This document shows, in pieces, positions 55,974 through 64,000 of a stretch of 64,000 bases of DNA; position 1 is the first letter of the stretch; the number at the start of each line of letters is the position of its first letter. The notes beneath the pieces were generated by a model. That model saw nothing but the letters and a program-made list of their open reading frames with translations, was not told the DNA's origin and made no database searches. Origin of the DNA: [Clostridium] polysaccharolyticum (lineage in GTDB: Bacteria > Bacillota > Clostridia > Lachnospirales > Lachnospiraceae); assembly GCF_900111595.1 (NCBI RefSeq), contig NZ_FOHN01000005.1:150618-214617 (forward strand). The letters are read 5' to 3'. Both the position numbers and the translations under genes were made by a program.

Positions 55974-57998
55974 ATGAAGAAAATTTTAAGTGCATTACTA
56001 ACATTAGCTTTAGTATGTAGTCTTTTCGCTGGTATGCCTATTGTTAAGGCAGCACCAAGCAATGCAACTTTATTAAACACTTATGCAAGTTTATTTGGCC
56101 ACACAGGAACATGTGTATATCCAGCCCAGTGGGATAATGGAAGCATCCGTAACTTCATCAAAGGGGAATACAACAGTATTACAATGGAAAATGAAATGAA
56201 ACCAGATGCTGTCTTAAGAAGCAACACAATGTCTGTTTCCCAAGCTAAAGCTCAAGGTTACAACATCCCAAGCAACTACACAGACAGCAAAGTTCCTACC
56301 TTAAACTTCTCTACCATTGACAAAATGATGAAAGCTGCTGCTGAAAACGGTTTACAGATTCGTTACCACGTTTTAGTATGGCATGCTCAGACTCCAGACT
56401 GGTTCTTTAGAGCTAACTACTCTTCAGGAAGCGGTTATGTCGGAAAATCTCAGATGAATGCCAGATTAGAGTTCTACATCCGTTCCGTAATGGATCACGT
56501 AATGAACAGCCAGTATGCTAACACTGTATATGCATGGGACGTTGTAAATGAATACATGCATGCACAGAACTGCGGATGGTTATCAATCTACGGTGGTGTT
56601 AATACAAGACCTGACTTTGTTAAATTAGCATTCCAGATTGCTCATTCCGAATTAGTAAAATTCAACAAACAGAACTCTGTTTCCTTATTCTATAATGACT
56701 TTAATACATACATGGATTGTGATAAGATTATCAGCATGATTAACTTCATCAATGCTGAGGGCAAAATCTGTAATGGTATTGGTATGCAGTCCCACTTAAG
56801 CTCATCTTTCCCAAGTCCATCTTATTACAAACAGGCATTAGACAAATTCGTAAAACAAGGTTATGAAATTCAGATTACAGAGTTAGATGCAGGCGGTAAA
56901 AACGATTCCGATCAGGCTACTTACTACAAACAAATCATGAGTGCTATCCTTTCTGCGAAGAAAGCAGGCGGTAACATTACTGGTATTACATGGTGGGGAC
57001 TTCATGATGGTGCTTCCTGGAGAGGAAATGACAAACCATTATTATTCTCTAGCTTAGGTGTTAAAAAACCTGCTTATACTGCAGTTTTAGATGCTTACTT
57101 TGATGCTGGATACCAGATCGGTTCTAAACCATCTAATCCTTCTACCCCTGTAGTTTCTAAAGCTCCAGTAGTATCTGAAAAATTAGATGACGGCACATAT
57201 TATATCAAAAACGTTCTTTCTGGAAAATACCTACAAGTTAAAGATAACAAAGGTGCTGATGTTCAGAATGTAGAAATCGGTACAGGTACAGGTGTTCAAG
57301 GTCAGAAATGGGTATTAAAGAACAATAGTGACGGAACTGTAACATTAACAAGTGCATTAGGAAACTACAGCTTAGACATCGCGAATGGTGTTGATGAAGA
57401 TGGTGCTAATGTTCAGATTTACAGCTCCTGGGGTGGAGATGCCCAGAAATTCTATGTAGTAAAAACTGCTACAAATGGTGTTTACGAAATTTCAACAAAA
57501 GCAAGTGCTGGTACTAAAGTTCTCGATGTTTACGAACGTCGTACAGACGATGGAACAAACATTATCCAATGGACTTCTAACGGAGGCACAAATCAGCAGT
57601 TCGTTTTTGAAAAAGTAAATAGCACTACTACTCCATCCGTTGCTCCATCCACAGCTCCTTCAGTAGCTCCTTCTGCTGCTCCTTCTGCTGCACCAGTTAC
57701 ATCAACAGGTGTTACTTATGACTACAAAGTTGTTAGCGACTGGGGTAATGGATTCCAAGGTCAGGTTGTTGTTACTAACAAATCTGGCAAAGCAATCAAC
57801 AACTGGACATTAACATTCAATGCTAACTTTAAAGTAGCAAGCTTATGGGGTGCTGATTTTGCTGGACAATCTGGTTCTAAAGTAACAGTAAAAGCTCCAT
57901 CTTGGGATGGTAACTTAGCAAACGGTGCTTCTGTAACAATCAACTTCGTTGCTGAAGGTTCCGACAAGAGTGCACCTTCCAGCTACACAATCGGTTAA
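55974..57998 (+). CDS. Secreted GH10 endo-xylanase with ricin-type CBM13 and C-terminal CBM2
   Basis: A 674-residue modular xylanase with a signal peptide at residues 1-27 (cleavage after VKA). The GH10 domain runs to about 383: acid/base Glu193 in WDVVNEYMH and nucleophile Glu303 in QITELDAGG. A beta-trefoil ricin/CBM13-like module is at about 405-535 (DGTYYIKNVLSGKYLQVK, NGGTNQQFVF). After a Thr/Pro/Ser/Ala linker, a CBM2-type module at about 575-674 has the usual start YKVVSDWGNGFQGQVVVTN and surface Trp residues. It should cleave xylan outside the cell while anchored to plant fibre. GGAGGG precedes the ATG. It is monocistronic, with a long leader and a strong terminator. Confidence 0.95.
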   Translation: MKKILSALLTLALVCSLFAGMPIVKAAPSNATLLNTYASLFGHTGTCVYPAQWDNGSIRNFIKGEYNSITMENEMKPDAVLRSNTMSVSQAKAQGYNIPSNYTDSKVPTLNFSTIDKMMKAAAENGLQIRYHVLVWHAQTPDWFFRANYSSGSGYVGKSQMNARLEFYIRSVMDHVMNSQYANTVYAWDVVNEYMHAQNCGWLSIYGGVNTRPDFVKLAFQIAHSELVKFNKQNSVSLFYNDFNTYMDCDKIISMINFINAEGKICNGIGMQSHLSSSFPSPSYYKQALDKFVKQGYEIQITELDAGGKNDSDQATYYKQIMSAILSAKKAGGNITGITWWGLHDGASWRGNDKPLLFSSLGVKKPAYTAVLDAYFDAGYQIGSKPSNPSTPVVSKAPVVSEKLDDGTYYIKNVLSGKYLQVKDNKGADVQNVEIGTGTGVQGQKWVLKNNSDGTVTLTSALGNYSLDIANGVDEDGANVQIYSSWGGDAQKFYVVKTATNGVYEISTKASAGTKVLDVYERRTDDGTNIIQWTSNGGTNQQFVFEKVNSTTTPSVAPSTAPSVAPSAAPSAAPVTSTGVTYDYKVVSDWGNGFQGQVVVTNKSGKAINNWTLTFNANFKVASLWGADFAGQSGSKVTVKAPSWDGNLANGASVTINFVAEGSDKSAPSSYTIG

Positions 57999-58063
57999 TC
58001 GATCACTTGATACAATAAACGACATTAGTTAATACCGATTTTAAACCATCTTCTTAATTAGAA

Positions 58064-58112
58064 AAATCCAGAAGAATTCAGTGTTTTAAGAACCTGATTT
58101 TCTTCTGGATTT
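58064..58112 (+). terminator. Terminator of the xylanase gene
   Basis: A perfect 13-bp stem AAATCCAGAAGAA with a loop of about 23 bases, then TTTCTATTTTA. Confidence 0.85.
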
Positions 58113-58185
58113 CTATTTTATATACTCTTTTCTGATGATAGCTGATTACTTCCACACTATACTAAATGATAGCCATTTGCTTTTA

Positions 58186-59892
58186 TTAAACTTTGAATTT
58201 TCGTGAATGTTTATGTAAATGATTAGAGAGCTGTAACAAGCCTTCCGTTTCAACCTTACACTGCCTGATGTTTTCATTCAATTCATTTATAGAAGCCGTT
58301 GTCTCTTCCGTCCTTGCTGCATTTTCTTCTGCTAATCTAGCTAAATTTACCGCTAATTCTGCCACTCCCGTTACAAGTCCATTTAAAACCTGTATTCTGT
58401 CATCAATAGTTCCTGCTGCATTTGCAACTTCTATTATTTCCTGATTCAAATGAATAAACATGTCTTTTGTAACCGTAAGCTTATCGTTTTGAATGTCAAC
58501 CGTTCTCGTTACTTCTTTCATCGTTGCCACACTTACATTGGAATTTTCAATTAAATGATCCACAATTTCTGCAATTTTTACTGCGGAATCACGTGACTGT
58601 TCAGAAAGCTTCCGAATTTCATCTGCTACAACTGCAAACCCTTTTCCATCCTCACCAGCACGTGCCGCCTCAATGGATGCATTAAGAGACAATAAATTTG
58701 TCTGATCTGCAATGTCTGCTATCAGCTCCGTGGCAGACTGTATCGCTAACGCAGAATTATTGGTTAAATCTGTCTTCTCATGTACATCTTCCACAGAATT
58801 TTTTGTCAGTTTCGCAATTTGTTCCAATTCTAATAATGTCTGTTCCGCTGTATTACTGTATTCCGTCATCTTCTTACAGCTGATATTCAATCCTTTAACA
58901 TTGTCAGCCGTATTTCCAATGGCACTTACCATGCCAGAAACTTTTTCATTTGCATCTTGTGTCTGTTCCGCCTGAGTTACTGCACTGCTTGCAACATCTT
59001 CTACTGCTCTGGATATATCTTCCGTAATATCACTAATATGTCTTAAGGAATCATCAAACACTTCGGCCCCTGCCTTAACTTGATCTGATGCCTCTATAAT
59101 TTCCACAATCATTTCCTTCATTGCCTGAATCAGTTTATGTACTGCATTTGATATTTTTCCTATTTCATCTTTTCGCTGGCTTAATTTATCATCCAGAACA
59201 AAGGCAAGATTGTTGGAAGCTACACTGTCAAGTCCTTCAACCGCATGGGCAAGGCTCCTTAACATTCTCCTTACAAATGCAACCCCTATTCCCACTGCAA
59301 TTAACAGGATTCCACTTATTATGAAAATTAACCGTCCCGTATTCTTTTTCATTTGTTTATCAACAGCTAATTTAGCTTTTCCTGTAAAAATAATACCGAT
59401 AATATCATTATTCTGCTGTCTCAAAGGTATGTAATAGCCACAATACTCCGAGTCTGCAATCCACATGTCTGGATTAAAGTACTCTTCTCCATTTAGCACC
59501 TTATCCGCAATATCCTCGTCTAACGTTGTTCCCACAATCCGGTTGCCCTCATTATCTAACAATGTAGTAATCATTCTGGTATTTCCCCAGAATACTGTTA
59601 CATTAATATCTGTTCTTTGTTTTACTTTGTCAATCAAACTGTAATTATCCGTTAATACCTGGTTTCCTTTAAATAATTTTCCGTCACGATATTCGTAATC
59701 TCCTTCTGCATATAATTCATACTGATCCAATACAGTGTAGGCCAATGATTTCAATTCTTGAGAAATTAAATCATACGATAATGTCTTTTGCGATGAGTAC
59801 CCTATACCACAAGCAGCCAGCCCAAATCCCGCCAATGGTATAATTATTAAAAGCATAATTTTTAATGTAATACCTCTACCCTTCTTTTCCAT
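58186..59892 (-). CDS. Methyl-accepting chemotaxis protein with single Cache-like sensor
   Basis: A 568-residue chemoreceptor. One transmembrane helix (about 10-32), an extracellular sCache-like sensor (about 35-187, with [21 protein letters not shown] near its end), a second helix (about 188-208), HAMP, then the coiled-coil signalling domain with hairpin tip [20 protein letters not shown] near residue 400. There is no CheR-docking pentapeptide at the C-terminus. The ligand is unknown; the position between two glycanase genes hints at plant-sugar sensing, but this is only context. Confidence 0.95.
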   Translation of the reverse strand: MEKKGRGITLKIMLLIIIPLAGFGLAACGIGYSSQKTLSYDLISQELKSLAYTVLDQYELYAEGDYEYRDGKLFKGNQVLTDNYSLIDKVKQRTDINVTVFWGNTRMITTLLDNEGNRIVGTTLDEDIADKVLNGEEYFNPDMWIADSEYCGYYIPLRQQNNDIIGIIFTGKAKLAVDKQMKKNTGRLIFIISGILLIAVGIGVAFVRRMLRSLAHAVEGLDSVASNNLAFVLDDKLSQRKDEIGKISNAVHKLIQAMKEMIVEIIEASDQVKAGAEVFDDSLRHISDITEDISRAVEDVASSAVTQAEQTQDANEKVSGMVSAIGNTADNVKGLNISCKKMTEYSNTAEQTLLELEQIAKLTKNSVEDVHEKTDLTNNSALAIQSATELIADIADQTNLLSLNASIEAARAGEDGKGFAVVADEIRKLSEQSRDSAVKIAEIVDHLIENSNVSVATMKEVTRTVDIQNDKLTVTKDMFIHLNQEIIEVANAAGTIDDRIQVLNGLVTGVAELAVNLARLAEENAARTEETTASINELNENIRQCKVETEGLLQLSNHLHKHSRKFKV

Positions 59893-60003
59893 TATACATA
59901 TGTACCTCCTATTTTATTATCCTTTTTACATTATAACACAGATAATAGAAAGCAACAAGCATCGTAATTTTGCACAAATAATTCAATCTATTTTTAGTCA
60001 AAT

Positions 60004-60044
60004 AGTGCCGTTACAACGATTATTAAAGTCGTTATAACGGCACT
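60004..60044 (-). terminator. Hairpin terminator of the endoglucanase gene
   Basis: A stem of about 16 bp AGTGCCGTTA..CAACGA with a 9-base loop lies 24 bp after the stop at 60068. The following minus-strand sequence ATTTGACT has only a weak U-run. Confidence 0.6.
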
Positions 60045-60067
60045 CACATGAAATATGCCTAATTTAA

Positions 60068-62449
60068 TTATTCGATAACATTAACTACTTTTCCATCATA
60101 TATAACTTCTACACTGCCTGCTTCAAAATCACTATATGCTGACCAGTCTGCCTGATTGAAACGAATACCTAATGTTAATTGGCCATTTACAATTTTCTGT
60201 TCTGTATCGAACGTGATATCTAAGTATCCATTACCAAATGTTCCTTTTACATCTTCTCCGATTGCCTGATAGAATGGTGCCTGGCTTTGCTGAAGCCCAG
60301 CAGAATCACACCAGAATTTCTGTTCTTTGCTTCCGTTTTTCTTGTAGTTGTAACGAATAGTTAATTTAGATAAATCAACTGTTCCCTGTTTTGCAATAAT
60401 ATTGTAAACCTGAGAGATTCCTCCACCGATTGTAGTTGCCACTTCTACCTGAGGTGCCAAACTATCACCAGATACAACGGGCTCTTTGCTTGGTTTCACG
60501 CTTGGTACCACACTTGGCTCTACCGATGGTTCCACACTTGGCACAATGCTTGGCTCTACCGATGGTTCCACGCTTGGCACAATGCTTGGCTCTACCGATG
60601 GTTCCACGCTTGGCACAATGCTTGGCTCTACCGATGGTTCCACGCTTGGTATAACGCTTGGCTCTATGCTTGGTTCTGTAACTGCTCCTACAGATGATTC
60701 AACAGATTTTACTTTACCTGTAATAGTGTCACCACTACATGTAATACCATATGTTACTACAGTTCCATCATAGAATCTGAAGATTAAATCAAGGTCTTTT
60801 CCGCCAGTAACCTTTAAGTAATTTGGTAACATTTTGATTTCATTCGTAGTATAATCAGCAGTCCACTCTGAATCATACTCTAAGAATCCCCACCACCAGT
60901 TGTTGGATACCCAGCCACCAGTAGCTGTCTGAGAAGTAGCTTTTTCTGCAACTGCTCCGTTAAATTCTACAGGAATATTGAACTCTTCTGTTGTTCCTGT
61001 AGCAGCTTTTAATTCTGGAGTATTATAGTAAACAATATGTTGTTCCCAATCAGCTCCTGCACTGAATTTCATTGTTAATGTTGCTTTCTTGCCATAATCA
61101 CCTGTAATGAATGGTGCAATATAACTTCCTTTTAATGTTACTGTTTCATTTGCATATGTATAATCTTTCCCTTCTGTTAATTCTGTGTCGCCATTAAAAA
61201 GACCCACAAATTTGTTGCCATTTAACGTTAAAGGCATTTTTACATCTGCATTCTTTGTATTCTCGTTTACAAAAATAGTATCAAGGCCTGTTGTATAAGA
61301 AGAACGTCCTTTCATGCAAGCTTCAATCATATTGCCGAATGTTGGGTTCTTCCATTCATATTTATAACGATCCATATGCTGCCCGTTATCCCACAACATT
61401 AAGCAGATGCCTTTTTGTTTTGCATAATAATTGATGTATTCTAAGTATTTTAATGTTTCACCGTTCTGCAAACCATAATCGGATTTATCAAATCCTAATA
61501 AACCATATTCACCACATACAACACCGATACCCTTAGCAACTAAGTTATCATATACACTATCAAAGGAAGAAACTAAAGAATTTCTTGGTGTGATATCAAC
61601 ACCATCTGTCTGCCATAATACTTCGTCAAATTTTGTTTTTCCTAAATTTGAGCTATATACCCACTGGCTATAATAATGGAAGGTAGCGATAATATTCTCA
61701 TCATGTAAGCTTGCAATGTAGTCATAAAGACCTTCACAGACAGAAGCTGCATCATTTGTTGTATAAGTAGGGAATACTAACATTCTAGTTGCATTATTTC
61801 CACCTGAATTTCTGCAGATATCATATAATGTCTGGTTGATTTCGTTGGTATGTTTCACACCTGTTGGAATGCCCCAATCCATTGTAGCATCATTGTACTG
61901 AGGCTCATTAATAGATTCAAACATTAAATGTTCGTCGGCATCTTTAAATGTTTCACATAACTGTTCCCAGATTTTTGTATACTCAATGTATACTGGAGAA
62001 AATTCATTTAACTGCCAGTTTTTCATCCAGTTCCAAGAATCATGATGTAAGTTAATCATTACATAGAAACCTTCATCCAATGCCCAATTTACTACTTCTA
62101 CATATCTGTCTAAGTAATCTTTGTTAATATTGTATTCTTTATCACAACGTCCCATTACTGTAAACGGAATACGAATACTATCAAATCCTCTTTCTTTGAT
62201 TTCATGGATTAGTTCTTTGGTTACTACTGGATTTCCCCATGATGTTTCACCAGTATCATACTGATAATCACTGTTAAAGCTATCGAAACTGTTTCCTAAA
62301 TTCCATCCATCTCCCATTGCTTCCACATAAAGCTGGGATTTTGTTTTTGTTGCTGCTTTTACAATTTCCTTGGTAGCAAAAATATCTGATGGCAATAAAG
62401 TTGCTACCATTAATAAGCAAAGTAAAAGAGCGGTCACTTTTCTTTTCAT
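60068..62449 (-). CDS. Secreted GH5_4-like endoglucanase with CBM_X2, CBM46-like and CBM3 modules
   Basis: A 793-residue cellulase. Signal peptide at about residues 1-33. The GH5 domain spans about 40-385: LHHDSWNW, acid/base Glu182 in FESINEP, and nucleophile Glu314 in VVCGEYGL, closest to subfamily 4. Next come an Ig-like CBM_X2 (about 395-490) and a CBM46-like module (about 490-590, with [13 protein letters not shown]), an order known from Bacillus Cel5B-type enzymes. A linker of EPSV/VPSV repeats (about 598-655) joins a C-terminal CBM3 (about 660-793, [22 protein letters not shown]). It should cleave beta-1,4-glucan or xyloglucan outside the cell, bound to cellulose. Confidence 0.94.
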   Translation of the reverse strand: MKRKVTALLLCLLMVATLLPSDIFATKEIVKAATKTKSQLYVEAMGDGWNLGNSFDSFNSDYQYDTGETSWGNPVVTKELIHEIKERGFDSIRIPFTVMGRCDKEYNINKDYLDRYVEVVNWALDEGFYVMINLHHDSWNWMKNWQLNEFSPVYIEYTKIWEQLCETFKDADEHLMFESINEPQYNDATMDWGIPTGVKHTNEINQTLYDICRNSGGNNATRMLVFPTYTTNDAASVCEGLYDYIASLHDENIIATFHYYSQWVYSSNLGKTKFDEVLWQTDGVDITPRNSLVSSFDSVYDNLVAKGIGVVCGEYGLLGFDKSDYGLQNGETLKYLEYINYYAKQKGICLMLWDNGQHMDRYKYEWKNPTFGNMIEACMKGRSSYTTGLDTIFVNENTKNADVKMPLTLNGNKFVGLFNGDTELTEGKDYTYANETVTLKGSYIAPFITGDYGKKATLTMKFSAGADWEQHIVYYNTPELKAATGTTEEFNIPVEFNGAVAEKATSQTATGGWVSNNWWWGFLEYDSEWTADYTTNEIKMLPNYLKVTGGKDLDLIFRFYDGTVVTYGITCSGDTITGKVKSVESSVGAVTEPSIEPSVIPSVEPSVEPSIVPSVEPSVEPSIVPSVEPSVEPSIVPSVEPSVEPSVVPSVKPSKEPVVSGDSLAPQVEVATTIGGGISQVYNIIAKQGTVDLSKLTIRYNYKKNGSKEQKFWCDSAGLQQSQAPFYQAIGEDVKGTFGNGYLDITFDTEQKIVNGQLTLGIRFNQADWSAYSDFEAGSVEVIYDGKVVNVIE
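60513..60656 (-). repeat. 36-bp tandem repeat encoding a linker
   Basis: Four near-identical 36-bp units start at 60513, 60549, 60585 and 60621. Each encodes 12 residues of the type [12 protein letters not shown]. Confidence 0.9.
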
Positions 62450-62499
62450 TTGTCCACTTTCCTTTCCTATTTTCTTTTTATTCCCTTATTTGCAAATAC

Positions 62500-62590
62500 A
62501 TTTTATCATCCAGCTTTTTTGTCTTCAATTCTTTTTGCATAAAATAGGGAGATTCTTTACTTAACATGTATTCGACACGTTTCGACACAC
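62500..62590 (-). promoter_or_regulatory. Promoter and candidate operators of the endoglucanase gene
   Basis: On the minus strand TTGAAG (62528-62523) and TAAAAT (62505-62500) are 17 bp apart. Upstream lie CATGTTAAGTA (62568-62558), the same core as before the mannanase gene, and a doubled GTGTCGAA with 10-bp period (62588-62571). Confidence 0.55.
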
Positions 62591-62605
62591 ATTTTCCAAA
62601 AAAAG

Positions 62606-62644
62606 GTGGTAAAAATACCTAAAATATTATAGGCTTTTTACCAC
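62606..62644 (-). terminator. Terminator of the FliB-like gene
   Basis: GTGGTAAAAA and complement with an inner AGGT/CCT pair form a long stem, followed on the minus strand by CCTTTTTTTGG. It lies about 43 bp after the stop at 62687. Confidence 0.75.
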
Positions 62645-62686
62645 ACAATTTCGATTATTTCAGCCAAAAAATTCTCTGTTACATAT

Positions 62687-63820
62687 TTAGAAATTGCAGT
62701 TACCAATCATCAATGCAAAATATCCCCATTCCCATATGACAGATTGAAAACTATCTTTTAAATACTCATAAATATCTTCCTGATCGTATCCTGTCATTCT
62801 TGATATAATTACGATATAATCTCTTATTTCTTCATATGACAATTTTTCACAATCATTTTCCAGCCATTTTAAGAAAAGCGCCTGCCTTATTACTGCATAT
62901 TCCATTCCAATCCATTGCAGCATTATTATTAAATTTTCCAAATTCGAATCTGGCAGCAGAAATGTATTATATATCTCAATTGTAATATAATTTCTAATAA
63001 GAGCCTCATAGCCTGCTAACACTTTTTCAAATCCTTTTAGCTTTTTTTCTAACCAGTTTTCTTCATATCCTTCAAGCAAATCCTCAGCTTTTTTAACTAT
63101 TGTTTCCAAATAAGCAGTATATAGATTCTGTTTTCTGTAATTATCACAAATATCAAGCAGCAGCTCATTGCACTCATCAAACGTATCTAATTGATGAAAT
63201 TCCATTTCTCCTATAATCCCTTGTAGTTCATTTAAAATTTCTTGTTTACGATAGACTTTAATAGACTTCTTGTTTAATTTTTTTTCTTCCAGAAAGGAAA
63301 GCAGCATATAAAATCCTATCATAAAACCATTTGTAACGGATATCTTTTTCTCTTGCATTATGCCTACTAAATTTCTTCTAATTTCTTCCAATAAACTTAT
63401 ACTTTCTCTATTGCCCTCCTTTATTAAAGTTATCTGCTCTCTTCTTCTAAGACAGTCAACTACTTCTGGGCAACAAGATGTCAGAGAATATTCTTTTCTA
63501 TCTGAAAATTCATGTACTATCCTAGGAAATACTTTGCATGTTTTAGATATACTCTCTTCTCCAAATTTATTTACTAATTTACATAGTTTCTGTTCCGTCA
63601 AATAGGGACATTTTTTATCTTCATCTAATTTCATTATTTTATTTCCATCTCGTTCCTCTACCTTTTCAATTAAGGATTCTTCACACTGTTTTTGAAATGC
63701 AGACCACTTTGATAGAGTTTCTTCATCAATTTCTATTTTCCATTCTTGACAACATGTAATAGAACATTCTCCAGCTATACAGGAAAATGTGTCATAAAAA
63801 TCTATTTTACTTTCCTTCAT
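62687..63820 (-). CDS. FliB-like protein (flagellin lysine N-methylase family)
   Basis: A 377-residue protein of the FliB family, recognised by its N-terminal cysteine pattern: CSITCCQEWKIEID (about 19-32), KKCPYLTEQKLCKL, ISKTCKVFPRIV and YSLTSCCPEVVDCL. These cysteines probably bind an iron-sulfur centre. The rest is helical. FliB methylates flagellin lysines in enteric bacteria; in clostridia similar genes are often away from flagellar loci, and no flagellar gene is nearby here, so the substrate may differ. Gene and tRNA-Val share the strand; a terminator separates them. Confidence 0.82.
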   Translation of the reverse strand: MKESKIDFYDTFSCIAGECSITCCQEWKIEIDEETLSKWSAFQKQCEESLIEKVEERDGNKIMKLDEDKKCPYLTEQKLCKLVNKFGEESISKTCKVFPRIVHEFSDRKEYSLTSCCPEVVDCLRRREQITLIKEGNRESISLLEEIRRNLVGIMQEKKISVTNGFMIGFYMLLSFLEEKKLNKKSIKVYRKQEILNELQGIIGEMEFHQLDTFDECNELLLDICDNYRKQNLYTAYLETIVKKAEDLLEGYEENWLEKKLKGFEKVLAGYEALIRNYITIEIYNTFLLPDSNLENLIIMLQWIGMEYAVIRQALFLKWLENDCEKLSYEEIRDYIVIISRMTGYDQEDIYEYLKDSFQSVIWEWGYFALMIGNCNF

Positions 63821-63863
63821 CTTTAAGTTACCTCTCTAACATTATTTCTATTATAATACAAAA

Positions 63864-63887
63864 AAACTGACAATTTAATGTCAGTTT
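63864..63887 (-). terminator. Terminator after tRNA-Val
   Basis: A perfect 9-bp AAACTGACA stem with a 6-base loop followed on the minus strand by TTTTG, 22 bp after the tRNA. Confidence 0.8.
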
Positions 63888-63908
63888 CTAATCCTTTCCT
63901 ATTTAAAA

Positions 63909-63981
63909 TGGGACCTACAGGGCTCGAACCTGTGACCCTCTGCTTGTAAGGCAGATGCTCTCCCAGCTGAGCTAAGATCCC
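63909..63981 (-). tRNA. tRNA-Val (anticodon TAC)
   Basis: On the minus strand the acceptor GGGATCT/AGGTCCC, D-loop AGCTCAGCTGGGAGAGC, anticodon stem TCTGC/GCAGA with loop CTTACAA (anticodon TAC) and T-loop GGTTCGAGCCC form a complete cloverleaf. Discriminator A; CCA is not encoded. Confidence 0.96.
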
Positions 63982-64000
63982 ATAGTCACAAAATAAAATT

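Overview
The window is a low-GC, Gram-positive chromosome segment. It fits a plant-polysaccharide-degrading member of the Clostridia, most likely Lachnospiraceae. The grounds are gene content and order (rimP-nusA-rnpM-ylxQ-infB-rbfA-nrnA-truB-ribF; rpsO-pnp-M16 peptidase-tepA-ftsK), strong GGAGG ribosome binding sites, an anaerobic Ni-CO dehydrogenase, formate-THF ligase, and three large secreted multimodular glycanases. Most genes are on the minus strand. The assignment is inference; no 16S gene is present.

Layout. 1-4141: the 5' part of a polyketide synthase gene with an unusual N-terminal thioesterase followed by KS and AT, preceded by a stand-alone condensation-domain protein. 4438-7260: GH1 beta-glucosidase, PfkB sugar kinase and two small doubtful ORFs. 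7352-9567 (+): pyrB-pyrI and a membrane HELGH protein. 9673-15286: QueG-like protein, then an operon of a NitT/TauT-type ABC transporter and a CO dehydrogenase with a His-rich N-terminus. 15489-19733: a decayed MacB-type ABC exporter, a DUF4097 protein and an IS with a frameshifted transposase. 20038-22479: ddl-murF. 22692-25541: a three-gene DUF262 / SMC-like ATPase / HNH operon that looks like a defence system and is the best candidate for something poorly described. 25677-32286: fhs, two tandem ATP-grasp ligases and ftsK. 32533-38393: tepA, M16 peptidase, pnp and two rpsO paralogues with related mRNA leaders.

38466-41400: copper module copA-csoR, where copA carries a C-terminal CopZ-like domain with its own ribosome binding site, and csoR is preceded by two GC-rich palindromic operators. 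41547-44822: a mannanase-CE2 esterase fusion. 45104-53851: the complete nusA-infB operon. 54060-55241: a DUF4157 (eCIS-core) putative toxin next to tRNA-Glu. 55974-62449: GH10 xylanase, chemoreceptor and GH5 endoglucanase. 62687-63820: FliB-like protein, then tRNA-Val.

How it fits together: the secreted mannanase/esterase, xylanase and endoglucanase would depolymerise plant cell wall. The cytoplasmic beta-glucosidase and sugar kinase could process imported products, and CO dehydrogenase with formate-THF ligase hints at one-carbon/acetogenic metabolism. The copper genes and the mannanase appear inserted into the otherwise conserved ribF-rpsO junction. Starts were moved from the longest ORF to the nearest codon with a good Shine-Dalgarno site where the sequence supported it.
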